Part shown: positions 42,415 through 50,515 of the stretch, one piece after another
How positions within the stretch are numbered: the stretch's first letter is position 1
Layout: the number at the start of each line of letters is the position of its first letter
From: G963663775 sp963663775
Lineage (GTDB): Bacteria; Bacillota; Clostridia; Oscillospirales; Butyricicoccaceae
DNA: 64,000 nucleotides
Assembly (NCBI GenBank): GCA_963663775.1
Contig: OY760624.1
Coordinates: forward strand, 868,001-932,000
Direction: 5' to 3'
Made by a program: the position numbers and the translations under genes
The notes under the pieces: model-generated
Told to the model about the DNA's origin: nothing
The model's database searches: none
Seen by the model: only the letters and a program-made list of their open reading frames with translations

Positions 42415-43193
42415 TAACGATTGCCTCCTTCCTGTCTTGCGGGACGGCGATCGCCGCCATTGCGGTTGAAGCCACCATCACGACGGCCGCCACGGCGGTC
42501 ACGGCGCTCACGGCGCTCAGACGCCGGCTTCGGTGCTTCGATAGAGCGGTTCAAACGAGGACCACCGTGCAGCACTTCACCCTTATAGATCCAAACCTTG
42601 ACACCGATTTTGCCATAAGTGGTGTCTGCTTCTGCAAAACCATAGTCGATGTCTGCACGCAGGGTCTGCAGCGGAATGGTGCCATCATGATAGTGCTCGG
42701 TACGTGCGATTTCTGCGCCGCCCAAACGACCGGAGCAAGCAGTTTTGATGCCCTTTGCGCCCATGCGCATTGCACGGCCCATGCTCTGCTTCATTGCACG
42801 ACGGAAAGAGGTACGCTTTTCCAGCTGCTGTGCAATATTTTCAGCAACCAAGGTTGCGTTGGTGTCCGGATTCTTAATTTCAATGATAGAAACCTTTACC
42901 GGCTTGCCAATCTTCTTGGCAAGATCCGCTTCCAGCTTCTGAATGTCCTCGCCGCCCTTGCCGATGACAAGACCCGGACGAGCACACTGAATCATGATTT
43001 TAACGTCTTTAGAAGTACGTTCAATCTCAATCGCCGGCACGCCTGCAGCATACAGCAACTTCTTGAGATGCTTACGGATGTTGTAGTCTTCCACGAGAAG
43101 ATCGCCGAACTGTGCGTCCTTAGCGAACCAACGGGAATCCCAATTCTTAATAACGCCGACACGAAGACCGTTCGGATTTACTTTCTGACCCAT
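42414..43193 (-). CDS. rpsC: 30S ribosomal protein S3 with Arg/Gly-rich tail
   Basis: 259 residues. The N-terminal MGQKVNPNGLRVGVIKNWDS, the KH domain VIGKGGEDIQKLEADLAKKI near 80 and the C-terminal GTIPLQTLRADIDYGFAEAD are standard S3; it lines the mRNA entry and has helicase activity. Compared with typical 215-230 residue S3, about 35 extra residues at the end are rich in Arg, Gly and Asp (RRERRDRRGGRRDGG, then NRNGGDRRPARQ), an RGG-like disordered tail. Confidence 0.97.
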   Translation of the reverse strand: MGQKVNPNGLRVGVIKNWDSRWFAKDAQFGDLLVEDYNIRKHLKKLLYAAGVPAIEIERTSKDVKIMIQCARPGLVIGKGGEDIQKLEADLAKKIGKPVKVSIIEIKNPDTNATLVAENIAQQLEKRTSFRRAMKQSMGRAMRMGAKGIKTACSGRLGGAEIARTEHYHDGTIPLQTLRADIDYGFAEADTTYGKIGVKVWIYKGEVLHGGPRLNRSIEAPKPASERRERRDRRGGRRDGGFNRNGGDRRPARQEGGNR

Positions 43194-43208
43194 TGTTACC
43201 CTCCTCGC

Positions 43209-43544
43209 TTATTCTTTCTCGGTGAGAACCATCGTGATGTGCGAAGTTCTCTTTAAAATGCGGAACGCTCTGCCCTGTGCACGTGGCATCACGCGCTTCA
43301 TCACAGGTCCCGGTGTTACGAACACCTGAGAAACCACGAGGTTATCGGTATTCATGTTGTGGTTGTTTTCTGCATTTGCAACGCAGCTCTTGAGGAGCTT
43401 AATCATGACCTCGGAAGCAGCCTTCGGGGTGTTCATAATGATGGCTGCAGCGGTTCCTGCGTCCTTGCCGCGGATCAGATCGCACAGGATCTTCACTTTA
43501 CGCGGCGCAATGCGCACGTTTCTTACATAAGCCTTAGCTTCCAT
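43209..43544 (-). CDS. rplV: 50S ribosomal protein L22
   Basis: ATG at 43544 gives 111 residues; a longer frame to 43643 lies within rpsS. MEAKAYVRNVRIAPRKVKIL, LLKSCVANAENNHNMNTDNL and the tunnel-loop VMPRAQGRAFRILKRTSHIT are clear. The loop forms the exit-tunnel constriction with L4. Confidence 0.98.
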   Translation of the reverse strand: MEAKAYVRNVRIAPRKVKILCDLIRGKDAGTAAAIIMNTPKAASEVMIKLLKSCVANAENNHNMNTDNLVVSQVFVTPGPVMKRVMPRAQGRAFRILKRTSHITMVLTEKE

Positions 43545-43560
43545 TGAATCTTCCCCTCCC

Positions 43561-43842
43561 TTACTTTCCGTTATTGGAGGTCCTGCTGCCCGCGTGACCC
43601 TTATAGGTACGGGTCGGAGCGAACTCACCCAGCTTGTGACCAACCATGTCCTCAGTCACATAGACCGGAACGTGCTTTCTGCCATCGTGTACTGCGATGG
43701 TATGACCAACGAAATCCGGGAAGATTGTAGATGCTCTAGACCAAGTCTTGAGAACCTTCTTCTCGCCCTTTTCGTTCATTTCAAGTACCCTTTTGATAAG
43801 CTCAGGAGCCACAAAGGGGCCCTTCTTAATGCTTCTGCCCAT
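43561..43842 (-). CDS. rpsS: 30S ribosomal protein S19
   Basis: 93 residues: MGRSIKKGPFVAPELIKRVL, then TWSRASTIFPDFVGHTIAVH and KLGEFAPTRTYKGHAG. S19 is in the head of the 30S subunit with S13. Confidence 0.98.
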   Translation of the reverse strand: MGRSIKKGPFVAPELIKRVLEMNEKGEKKVLKTWSRASTIFPDFVGHTIAVHDGRKHVPVYVTEDMVGHKLGEFAPTRTYKGHAGSRTSNNGK

Positions 43843-43860
43843 ATTCTGTAAACTCCTTCC

Positions 43861-44694
43861 TTACTTACCGCCGCGACGCTTGACGATTTGCTTGTCGGTA
43901 CGATGATGCTTCTTACGCGTTTTGTAGCCCATGGCCGGCTTGCCCCAAGGGGTAACAGGGGACGGACGTCCGACAGGGCTCTTGCCTTCACCACCACCAT
44001 GCGGGTGATCGCACGGGTTCATAACGCTACCGCGAACGGTCGGGCGAATGCCCATGTGACGGCTGCGACCAGCCTTACCCAGCTGTACGTTTGCATGGTC
44101 AGAGTTGCCGACCACACCGATGGTTGCCTTGCAGTTCAAGCGAATATAACGAACTTCGCCGGAAGGCAGGCGAACCTGCGCCACGCCGTTTTCCTTTGCC
44201 ATAAGCTGACCGGAAACACCAGCGGAACGAATCAGCTGTGCGCCCTTGCCAGGATACAGTTCGATGTTATGAATGACAGTACCAACCGGAATGTTTTCAA
44301 TCGGCAGGCAGTTGCCAGGCTTGATATCTGCGCTTGCAGAAGAGATAACAGTGTCACCGATGGACAAGCCTTCCGGTGCCAAAATATATGTCTTCACGCC
44401 GTCTTCGTACTGCAGCAACGCAATGTTTGCGGTACGGTTCGGGTCGTATTCGAGTGTCATAACGGTTGCAGGCATATCCATCTTATTGCGCTTGAAATCA
44501 ATAATACGATACTTCTGCTTGTTGCCGCCGCCCTGATGACGAACGGTGATGCGGCCATAGCTGTTACGGCCGGCCTTTTTCTTGAGCTTTTCAAGGAGGC
44601 TCTTCTCCGGTTTCACCTTAGACAGACCCTTATAAGAGAGAACGGTCATGTTTCTTCTTGACGGGGTTGTCGGGTTGAACGTCTTAATCGCCAT
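43861..44694 (-). CDS. rplB: 50S ribosomal protein L2
   Basis: 277 residues: MAIKTFNPTTPSRRNMTVLS, the OB and SH3 domains (HQGGGNKQKYRIIDFKRNK; GDTVISSASADIKPGN) and the peptidyl-transferase-proximal GSVMNPCDHPHGGGEGKSPV with its conserved His. Confidence 0.98.
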   Translation of the reverse strand: MAIKTFNPTTPSRRNMTVLSYKGLSKVKPEKSLLEKLKKKAGRNSYGRITVRHQGGGNKQKYRIIDFKRNKMDMPATVMTLEYDPNRTANIALLQYEDGVKTYILAPEGLSIGDTVISSASADIKPGNCLPIENIPVGTVIHNIELYPGKGAQLIRSAGVSGQLMAKENGVAQVRLPSGEVRYIRLNCKATIGVVGNSDHANVQLGKAGRSRHMGIRPTVRGSVMNPCDHPHGGGEGKSPVGRPSPVTPWGKPAMGYKTRKKHHRTDKQIVKRRGGK

Positions 44695-44836
44695 TGTTAG
44701 TGATTCAACTCCTTAATAACCTGTTACTTGTCGGGATAACTTCCCATAGTCGCCACAGCCCTTTGCTGCGGGTGTTCGGGGGATGCAGAGCACCGCGCCC
44801 CGCTATGCTTTCTACTCGGCAAAGCCGACGCAGAAA

Positions 44837-45130
44837 TTACATCATGTTTTCGAAGATTTCAATCTTCTTAGAGTCCTCTGTCAGTGTGACAACTGCCTTC
44901 TTGACATCAGGACGCTTACCAGTGTGGACGCCCATACGCTTCCACTTGCCCGGCAGCTTGATGGTGTTGACCTTAGCAACCTTGACGCCAAAGATTTCCT
45001 CAACAGCCTTCTTGATTTCAATCTTGCCTGCACCCGGTGCCACTACAAAAGTGTACTTGTTGTCGCCAAGACCTTCCATAGAACGTTCGGTGATAACCGG
45101 CTTACGGATTACATCATGTGCGAATTTCAT
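44837..45130 (-). CDS. rplW: 50S ribosomal protein L23
   Basis: 97 residues: MKFAHDVIRKPVITERSMEG and FVVAPGAGKIEIKKAVEEIF. L23 is the docking site for trigger factor and SRP at the tunnel exit. The start overlaps the rplD stop by one base (TAATG). A 142-base spacer follows before rplB. Confidence 0.98.
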   Translation of the reverse strand: MKFAHDVIRKPVITERSMEGLGDNKYTFVVAPGAGKIEIKKAVEEIFGVKVAKVNTIKLPGKWKRMGVHTGKRPDVKKAVVTLTEDSKKIEIFENMM

Positions 45131-45753
45131 TATGCGTACACCTCCTGGAGCTTTTCAACTGCTGCCTTGTCGATGATGAACTTGTCAGCATGCAGGATGT
45201 CATAAACGTTGAGTGTAGAAGCAATGGTGGTGCGTACGCCCGGGATGTTTGCCGCAGACTTCACTACGTTGGTGCGAACTTCCGGGGTCACAACCAGGCT
45301 CTTGCCGGTGCTTTCTACGTCTGCCAAGAACTTCTTAAAGGTCTTGGTCTTGATTTCGCCCATATCCAAACCGTCTACCACGATAATCTGTCCAGCCTGT
45401 GCCTTTGCAGACAGTGCAGACAGCATAGCCAATCTCTTGGTCTTCTTGGTGAGAGAGTAGTTATAAGAGCGCGGCTTCGGACCCAGTGCGATACCGCCGT
45501 GTGTCCACTGCGGAGAGCGGATTGAACCCTGACGAGCACGTCCCGTGCCCTTCTGACGCCACGGCTTGATGCCGCCGCCGCGAACCTCTGCACGTGTCAG
45601 TGTAGACTGTGTACCCTGCCGACGGTTTGCCAAGTGGTTCTTGACCATTGCATGCACAACGGACATATTCGGGTCAATGCCGAAAACTGCATCGCTCAGT
45701 TCCATTTCGCCGGTCTTCTTACCGGTCATATCGTAAATTGCTACTGTAGACAT
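45130..45753 (-). CDS. rplD: 50S ribosomal protein L4
   Basis: 207 residues: MSTVAIYDMTGKKTGEMELS, the extended tunnel loop RQGTQSTLTRAEVRGGGIKP and KGTGRARQGSIRSPQWTHGG. In gamma-proteobacteria L4 represses the S10 operon; whether it does so here is unknown. AAAGGAGGAAC is upstream. Confidence 0.98.
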   Translation of the reverse strand: MSTVAIYDMTGKKTGEMELSDAVFGIDPNMSVVHAMVKNHLANRRQGTQSTLTRAEVRGGGIKPWRQKGTGRARQGSIRSPQWTHGGIALGPKPRSYNYSLTKKTKRLAMLSALSAKAQAGQIIVVDGLDMGEIKTKTFKKFLADVESTGKSLVVTPEVRTNVVKSAANIPGVRTTIASTLNVYDILHADKFIIDKAAVEKLQEVYA

Positions 45754-45777
45754 GATTGTTCCTCCTTTCCCTATTCC

Positions 45778-46410
45778 TTAGTTCTTAACCGTGTTCTTCA
45801 GGAACACAATACCGCCCTTAGGACCCGGAACAGCGCCGCGAACGGCAATCAGATTCAGTTCTGCGTCAACCTTCACAACATCAAGGTTCTGAACGGTGAC
45901 CTGTTCGTGACCCATATGACCCGGCATCATTTTGCCCTTCATAATCTTAGACGGGTCAGAGCATGCGCCCATAGAACCCTGATGGCGGTGCATCGGACCT
46001 GCACCATGGCTCATGGGGCCTCTGTGTGCATTGAAACGCTTAATGGTACCAGCATAGCCTTTACCCTTTGAGATGCCGGTAACATCAATGCAATCGCCTT
46101 CTGTGAAAACGTCTGCCTTAACGACATCGCCGAGGTTGTAGGAAGTGCAGTCCTCCAGACGGAACTCCTTGAGGTACTTCTTGAGGGCTTCGCCAGCCTT
46201 CTTCAAGTGACCTGCCTCTGCCTTTGTCAGCTTCTTTTCAGCAATATCCTGAAAACCGAGCTGTACAGAGTTGTAGCCTTCCTTTTCGAGGGTCTTGAGC
46301 TGTGTTACAGTGCAAGGACCCGCCTCGATAACGGTGCAGGGAATCACTTTGCCTGCCTCATCAAAAATCTGCGTCATGCCGATTTTCTTGCCGATGATTG
46401 CTTTTTGCAT
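45778..46410 (-). CDS. rplC: 50S ribosomal protein L3
   Basis: 210 residues: MQKAIIGKKIGMTQIFDEAG, then GTIKRFNAHRGPMSHGAGPM and MPGHMGHEQVTVQNLDVVKV. The central extension reaches the peptidyl transferase centre; linezolid- and tiamulin-relevant positions look ordinary. Preceded by a 120-base spacer with three small hairpins. Confidence 0.98.
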   Translation of the reverse strand: MQKAIIGKKIGMTQIFDEAGKVIPCTVIEAGPCTVTQLKTLEKEGYNSVQLGFQDIAEKKLTKAEAGHLKKAGEALKKYLKEFRLEDCTSYNLGDVVKADVFTEGDCIDVTGISKGKGYAGTIKRFNAHRGPMSHGAGPMHRHQGSMGACSDPSKIMKGKMMPGHMGHEQVTVQNLDVVKVDAELNLIAVRGAVPGPKGGIVFLKNTVKN

Positions 46411-46530
46411 GTTGTTTTTCCTCCTTAAAGGTTATTGGTTGACTGCATTTGCGGTCAACATGACCCCGCCGCTTTCTATTTTAAGCGGCTGGTTATATAA
46501 AGTGCTTCAGCACACCTTACATTCAAAAAA
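46411..46530 (-). other. rpsJ-rplC spacer with three hairpins
   Basis: Reading the minus strand, GTGC/GCAC (46502-46513), GCCGCTT/AAGCGGC (46468-46489) and GTTGACCGCA/TGCAGTCAAC (46438-46459, one mismatch) occur in series. None has a T-run. They may be RNA processing or stabilising structures. Confidence 0.45.
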
Positions 46531-46842
46531 TCAGATTTTGATTTCGATGTCCACGCCAGCCGGCAAATCCAATGTCATCAGGGATTCCACGGTCTTCTGC
46601 GCCGGATTCAGAATGTCAATCAAACGCTTATGGGTGCGGCGTTCAAACTGCTCACGGCTGTCCTTGTACTTGTGTACTGCGCGCAAAATGGTGATTTTTT
46701 CGGTTTCTGTCGGCAGCGGAATCGGACCGGAAACCTTTGCGCCGCTGCGCTTTGCAGTTTCAACAATCTTTTCTGCGGACTGGTCAATCAATTCGTGGTC
46801 ATAAGCCTTTAATCTGATGCGGATTTTTTCTGCGTTTGCCAT
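46531..46842 (-). CDS. rpsJ: 30S ribosomal protein S10
   Basis: ATG at 46842 with GAGGAGGAAAAAAC upstream gives 103 residues, the normal size; a longer frame runs into the leader. MANAEKIRIRLKAYDHELID, SGPIPLPTETEKITILR and the REQFERRTHKRLIDI loop are diagnostic; S10 also serves as NusE in antitermination. First gene of the operon. Confidence 0.98.
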   Translation of the reverse strand: MANAEKIRIRLKAYDHELIDQSAEKIVETAKRSGAKVSGPIPLPTETEKITILRAVHKYKDSREQFERRTHKRLIDILNPAQKTVESLMTLDLPAGVDIEIKI

Positions 46843-47185
46843 GGTGTTTTTTCCTCCTCGTACTTTACAGTCGTACATATTCACAATGTGTCGACTCGTT
46901 ACGGAGAGAAACTGCAACCCTTCCGCGCGTATCGCAAACGGGCATAAATAGAACCGGACAAACCAATGCTGTTTGTAATCCGGCTTACAGGCACACAGGC
47001 GGTTCATACTGTCGGCTGACCGGCAAACACCGGAAGTCCCGAACTTACATAGGAACACTGCGTGTAAAGTAAAATTAGCGAGTTTCTCAACCGCCCGATT
47101 GTCGGACCTACTCCATCGAAGTTACCCGGCTGCGCCGGCAATCTCCGATATCATCGCACGACCTGTTCATCACAGGTGCTTGTCT
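46843..47185 (-). promoter_or_regulatory. Long structured leader of the S10 operon
   Basis: About 335 untranslated bases separate the promoter from rpsJ. On the minus strand there are several stems, for example CACCTGT/ACAGGTCGTG (about 47178-47157), TTGCCGGC/GCCGGGTAA (about 47142-47123) and CCGGTGTTTGCCGG (about 47035-47022). No frame with a ribosome binding site, and no clear terminator, is seen. The length suggests regulation of the whole operon; the mechanism is unknown. Confidence 0.55.
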
Positions 47186-47214
47186 AGTATACTGCATCTT
47201 CTTATCAAAGTCAA
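47186..47214 (-). promoter_or_regulatory. Promoter of the S10-spc-alpha operon
   Basis: TTGACT (47214-47209), 17 bases, TATACT (47191-47186) on the minus strand, the only strong promoter in the spacer between rpsJ and the tRNA genes. Confidence 0.8.
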
Positions 47215-47367
47215 GTTTTTTGCATCACATTTTAATTTTTTTCTAACCCTATCGACGAATACCAAATCCCCGCCCGCAGCTCCGCCGTGGCACAAGTTTT
47301 CAGAACCGCTTTGCAGAAAGGATTGCCGCCCTGTCATCCAACACCATCGGCACCGCCTTTCACAAAA

Positions 47368-47400
47368 AGGAAAAGCACAACCGCTATTGCAGTCGTGCTT
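47368..47400 (-). terminator. Terminator of the tRNA operon
   Basis: AAGCACGAC (47400-47392) pairs with GTTGTGCTT (47381-47373, one G-T pair), followed on the minus strand by a T-rich stretch, immediately after tRNA-Val. Confidence 0.75.
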
Positions 47401-47403
47401 TAA

Positions 47404-47479
47404 TGGTGGAAGTTAACGGGATCGAACCGCTGACCCTCTGCTTGTAAGGCAGATGCTCTCCCAGCTGAGCTAAACTTCC
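47404..47479 (-). tRNA. tRNA-Val (anticodon TAC)
   Basis: 76 bases with a full cloverleaf: acceptor GGAAGTT/AACTTCC, D arm GCTC/GAGC, anticodon loop CTTACAA, T arm with GGTTCGATCC, and an encoded CCA end. Confidence 0.96.
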
Positions 47480-47482
47480 AAA

Positions 47483-47557
47483 TGGTGACCCGTGGGGGAA
47501 TCGAACCCCCGTTACCGCCGTGAAAGGGCGGTGTCTTAACCGCTTGACCAACGGGCC
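47483..47557 (-). tRNA. tRNA-Glu (anticodon TTC)
   Basis: 75 bases: acceptor GGCCCGT/ACGGGTC (one G-T pair), anticodon stem CCGCC/GGCGG with loop CTTTCAC, T loop GGTTCGATTCC, and an encoded CCA. Three bases separate it from tRNA-Val. Confidence 0.96.
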
Positions 47558-47563
47558 ATTTAC

Positions 47564-47640
47564 TGGTAGCGGTAATTGGACTTGAACCAATGACCTTTCG
47601 GGTATGAACCGAACGCTCTAGCCAACTAAGCTATACCGCC
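47564..47640 (-). tRNA. tRNA-Met (anticodon CAT, elongator type)
   Basis: 77 bases: acceptor GGCGGTA/TACCGCT, anticodon stem TCGGT/ACCCGA region with loop TTCATAC, T loop GGTTCAAGTCC, encoded CCA. A paired first base (G1) and lack of three G-C pairs flanking the anticodon loop argue for the elongator rather than the initiator. Confidence 0.93.
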
Positions 47641-47695
47641 ATATCAGTCGCTTTTTACTTGTCGTGTTGTCCGCTGTTCATCAGCGACATGTATT

Positions 47696-47724
47696 ATTAT
47701 ATGCGATAAGTCGTGAATTGTCAA
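47696..47724 (-). promoter_or_regulatory. Promoter of the tRNA operon
   Basis: TTGACA (47724-47719), 17 bases, TATAAT (47701-47696): both hexamers match consensus exactly, as is common for stable RNA genes. Confidence 0.85.
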
Positions 47725-47754
47725 CACTATTTCTTTATTTTTTTTCAAAAATTT

Positions 47755-48834
47755 TTAAGAATACTTTAGACCCACCAAATCCGCTCTTTTTTCTGCAATA
47801 ACCCCTTCTTTTATCAACTTTTGGAGCACTGTTTTCTGGCAGACCTTTGCCCATGCTGTTGCATAAACCTCTTTCGCCGCAGTACCCTGCGCAAAAGAAA
47901 CCCCCAACACCTCTCCCAAATGCACACGTTGTGCCGCAGGCAACGGCTGCGACAGCGCACTCGCAACCGGAGGGGTATCTCCCAACAGTCCCAAATCAAA
48001 CAGCCTCTGTGCGGTTGCAAGCGATTGCGGCAGTGCATATCGTGCCAGCTCATCATAAAACATCTCATCCCACTGGTGTGTCTTACGCATCTGCTCTTTG
48101 GTCTGCAGAAAGTATTCCTCGCTCGCCATTTCTCCGCGGTCTGGAATCGGGTCATCAAACGTGGTGTCAATATAATAAATCGTGTCATATAGCCGCACGG
48201 CATTCCATCCGTGGTTCATGCCGGCGTCCGCAATATAAATCATGTCCATCCCCGCTGCGGCACACAGCATCATATAGGCACGTGCATAGCCCGAACAGAC
48301 CGCTTTCCCGTCCACCAGTGCCCCTGCCGCCGTAAATGCCGTATCCGCACCATTGCTCTGTACCAACGCTGCCTGCTCCGCAATTTCCACATCATATACG
48401 CAATGTTTGACCACATAGTCATGCAGCACCTGCAGCCGCTCCCGTATGCTCATATCCTGCGTAATCAAACCCTGCGCAATACCCTTGGCAAGCAAGGCTG
48501 CCTGCTCCTGTGCCGCCATGTTTTCAGGCACCACTTCAAATGATACCAGTCCGTTCCCATGGGTGGTGCAGCGCAGCGAAAACGCATACGGCCACGTAGC
48601 CTCCAATGCACGGAACAAATCTTGCTCGTCCACATTATCTTTGAGCTGTGTAGTGATTTTATTTTGACTGCGGTCGGTTTCTAAATTTGTGCGAAGAATC
48701 TCCGCTGCTCGAAATGCATTGACGCCCTGCAGCACATCCCGCTGCAAAACATGCGGTGCAAACACCCACACCGCACAATATGCCACTGCAAACGCACCTG
48801 CAAACCGAATCAATATACGAAACACAGTATGCAT
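47755..48834 (-). CDS. Membrane-anchored transglutaminase-like domain protein
   Basis: ATG at 48834 follows AGGAGG by seven bases. The 359-residue product has one N-terminal membrane anchor (RILIRFAGAFAVAYCAVWVF) and a transglutaminase-like core with the cysteine-protease-type triad: Cys in GKAVCSGYARAYMMLCAA near 190, His in GMNHGWNAVRLYD near 218, Asp in YYIDTTFDDP near 232. Such extracellular proteins in clostridia are thought to act as proteases or crosslinking enzymes; activity is unproved. Last gene of the prmA-rsmE-membrane protein cluster. Confidence 0.85.
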   Translation of the reverse strand: MHTVFRILIRFAGAFAVAYCAVWVFAPHVLQRDVLQGVNAFRAAEILRTNLETDRSQNKITTQLKDNVDEQDLFRALEATWPYAFSLRCTTHGNGLVSFEVVPENMAAQEQAALLAKGIAQGLITQDMSIRERLQVLHDYVVKHCVYDVEIAEQAALVQSNGADTAFTAAGALVDGKAVCSGYARAYMMLCAAAGMDMIYIADAGMNHGWNAVRLYDTIYYIDTTFDDPIPDRGEMASEEYFLQTKEQMRKTHQWDEMFYDELARYALPQSLATAQRLFDLGLLGDTPPVASALSQPLPAAQRVHLGEVLGVSFAQGTAAKEVYATAWAKVCQKTVLQKLIKEGVIAEKRADLVGLKYS

Positions 48835-48903
48835 CCAAAACCTCCTAGCAAAAAAGACGAACGACAAAGCCGTTCGCCTTTCTTCTGTTCAAGACTGCCA
48901 ATA

Positions 48904-49680
48904 TCACATCATTTTCACTGTATAATACACTGCAGTGATAAACAAATATCCAAAAACAGCAAACAGCAGATAATACGCAACCTGTGCGCCCGCAATCGCC
49001 CCCAGTGCCACAAACAGCACAAGCAGCAACGCCGATACATACATCATCTGATACGCATGTGCGGATGCAAACAGCTGTGTCCGTCTGCCATCCACAATGC
49101 CTTCCACCTGTTTTCCGTTCTGCACCTTCCGCAACACATAAAACTGCGCCAACGCAATCACTAGCGCAACTGCCGCACAAGCATATGCAGCATACTGGTA
49201 ATTGGCACTATTCAGTGCACGACGTGCAAATGACAGCAGCACCGCTGCCACACCACAATCCAACGAAATGATAAAAAACTCACGCAAATAAGAGTGGTAA
49301 ATCAAATAGTAAATTGCCAATGCCGGCAAAATAATATAAAACAGCTTAATCGAAGTCGGACCAAACCGCTGAATCACCAGCATGCACACAACCACCACCG
49401 CTGCTACAATGCTGATATTGCGCCCACGCCAGATGGAATACTGCACATCCGCATGCTGTTGGTGCTCTCGAATGGTCTTTCCCACGCCTGCAAGCAGAAG
49501 CGCAACCCCAATCCACAGCACAACCTGCACCACCGTATGACCTACCCCATAGGTATTGCCATGGCTAATCAACCGATACAAAAAAATCAGACCAAAAATC
49601 CCAAACAAACACAACGTAAAGACCATTAACACTTTATTGGTTATAAAGTCCTTCTCGATTGGCTTACGATTATCCGCCAA
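48904..49680 (-). CDS. Uncharacterised multi-pass membrane protein
   Basis: The best start is TTG at 49680, nine bases after TAGGAG; it gives 258 residues starting ADNRKPIEKDFITNKV after Met. There are about six hydrophobic helices (VLMVFTLCLFGIFGLIFLY, VVQVVLWIGVALLLAGV, ISIVAAVVVVCMLVI, and three more), with a cytoplasmic-looking basic loop LRKVQNGKQVEGIVDGRRTQ. I do not recognise a family. It follows rsmE by 16 bases and precedes the transglutaminase-like gene, so it is in the same transcript. Confidence 0.75.
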   Translation of the reverse strand: MADNRKPIEKDFITNKVLMVFTLCLFGIFGLIFLYRLISHGNTYGVGHTVVQVVLWIGVALLLAGVGKTIREHQQHADVQYSIWRGRNISIVAAVVVVCMLVIQRFGPTSIKLFYIILPALAIYYLIYHSYLREFFIISLDCGVAAVLLSFARRALNSANYQYAAYACAAVALVIALAQFYVLRKVQNGKQVEGIVDGRRTQLFASAHAYQMMYVSALLLVLFVALGAIAGAQVAYYLLFAVFGYLFITAVYYTVKMM

Positions 49681-49696
49681 GAAAATCAACTCCTAC

Positions 49697-50431
49697 TTAT
49701 TCTAAATTACCGCTTTGGTACTGCAACGCCGCCAAAGCCACAATGGGTGCCGTTTCACAGCGCAAAATGCGAGGCCCCAGTGAAACACACGCCAAGCCTG
49801 CCTGCACCGCAGCGGCCACTTCACTCTCTTCAAACCCGCCTTCCGGCCCAATCATCACAGACACGCAGGACAACGGTGCCGCCGTTAACGCCGCACGAAA
49901 GCTATGGTGCCGCTCGCCCTCATACAGCAGCAGTGCGGTGTTCGCCTGCCGTGCATGTGTCAGCGCCTGCGGAAAGGTCATGGCATCCTGTATCATCGGA
50001 ACACGACCTCGTCCGCTCTGTTTTGCGGCTTCTTCCGCAATTTTTCTCCAACGCATGCACTTTTTTGCCAGCGTGCGTGCATCCGGACGTGAAACACAGC
50101 GTGCACCCACATACGGAACAATTTCCGTGACTCCAAGCTCTGTTGTTTTTTGCACAATCAAATCCATTTTATCCGACTTTGGCAATGCCATCAGCAAGGT
50201 CACAGCCAGTGAAGACTCTGCCGCCGACGGCTGCACCGAAATGATTTGCGCAGTCACACAGTCCGCCTGCAATTGTGCTATGGTGCATGAATACTGCGCA
50301 CCCGCCGCATCGCATATCGTCAACACATCTCCAATCTGCATGCGCAGCACATGCGCAATATGATGTGCGTCTGCGTCTGTCAGTACAATCTCCTTACCTT
50401 GAGGGGAGGCATCAATAAAAAATCTTGGCAA
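49697..50431 (-). CDS. rsmE: 16S rRNA (uracil-1498-N3)-methyltransferase
   Basis: 244 residues starting at TTG (MPRFFID) with GGAGGG upstream. An N-terminal PUA-like domain (about 1-70; DADAHHIAHVLRMQIGD) and a SPOUT knot with SAM-binding IGPEGGFEESEV near 193 and SLGPRILRCETA near 215. Methylates U1498 of 16S rRNA. RsmE commonly follows prmA, as here. Confidence 0.95.
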   Translation of the reverse strand: MPRFFIDASPQGKEIVLTDADAHHIAHVLRMQIGDVLTICDAAGAQYSCTIAQLQADCVTAQIISVQPSAAESSLAVTLLMALPKSDKMDLIVQKTTELGVTEIVPYVGARCVSRPDARTLAKKCMRWRKIAEEAAKQSGRGRVPMIQDAMTFPQALTHARQANTALLLYEGERHHSFRAALTAAPLSCVSVMIGPEGGFEESEVAAAVQAGLACVSLGPRILRCETAPIVALAALQYQSGNLE

Positions 50432-50515
50432 CGGATTTTCCCTCCATATCTAAGGGCATATCATTTAGCCTTACTATTTTAACAAATAAATCTGATATTG
50501 TCCAGATAATTTCTG

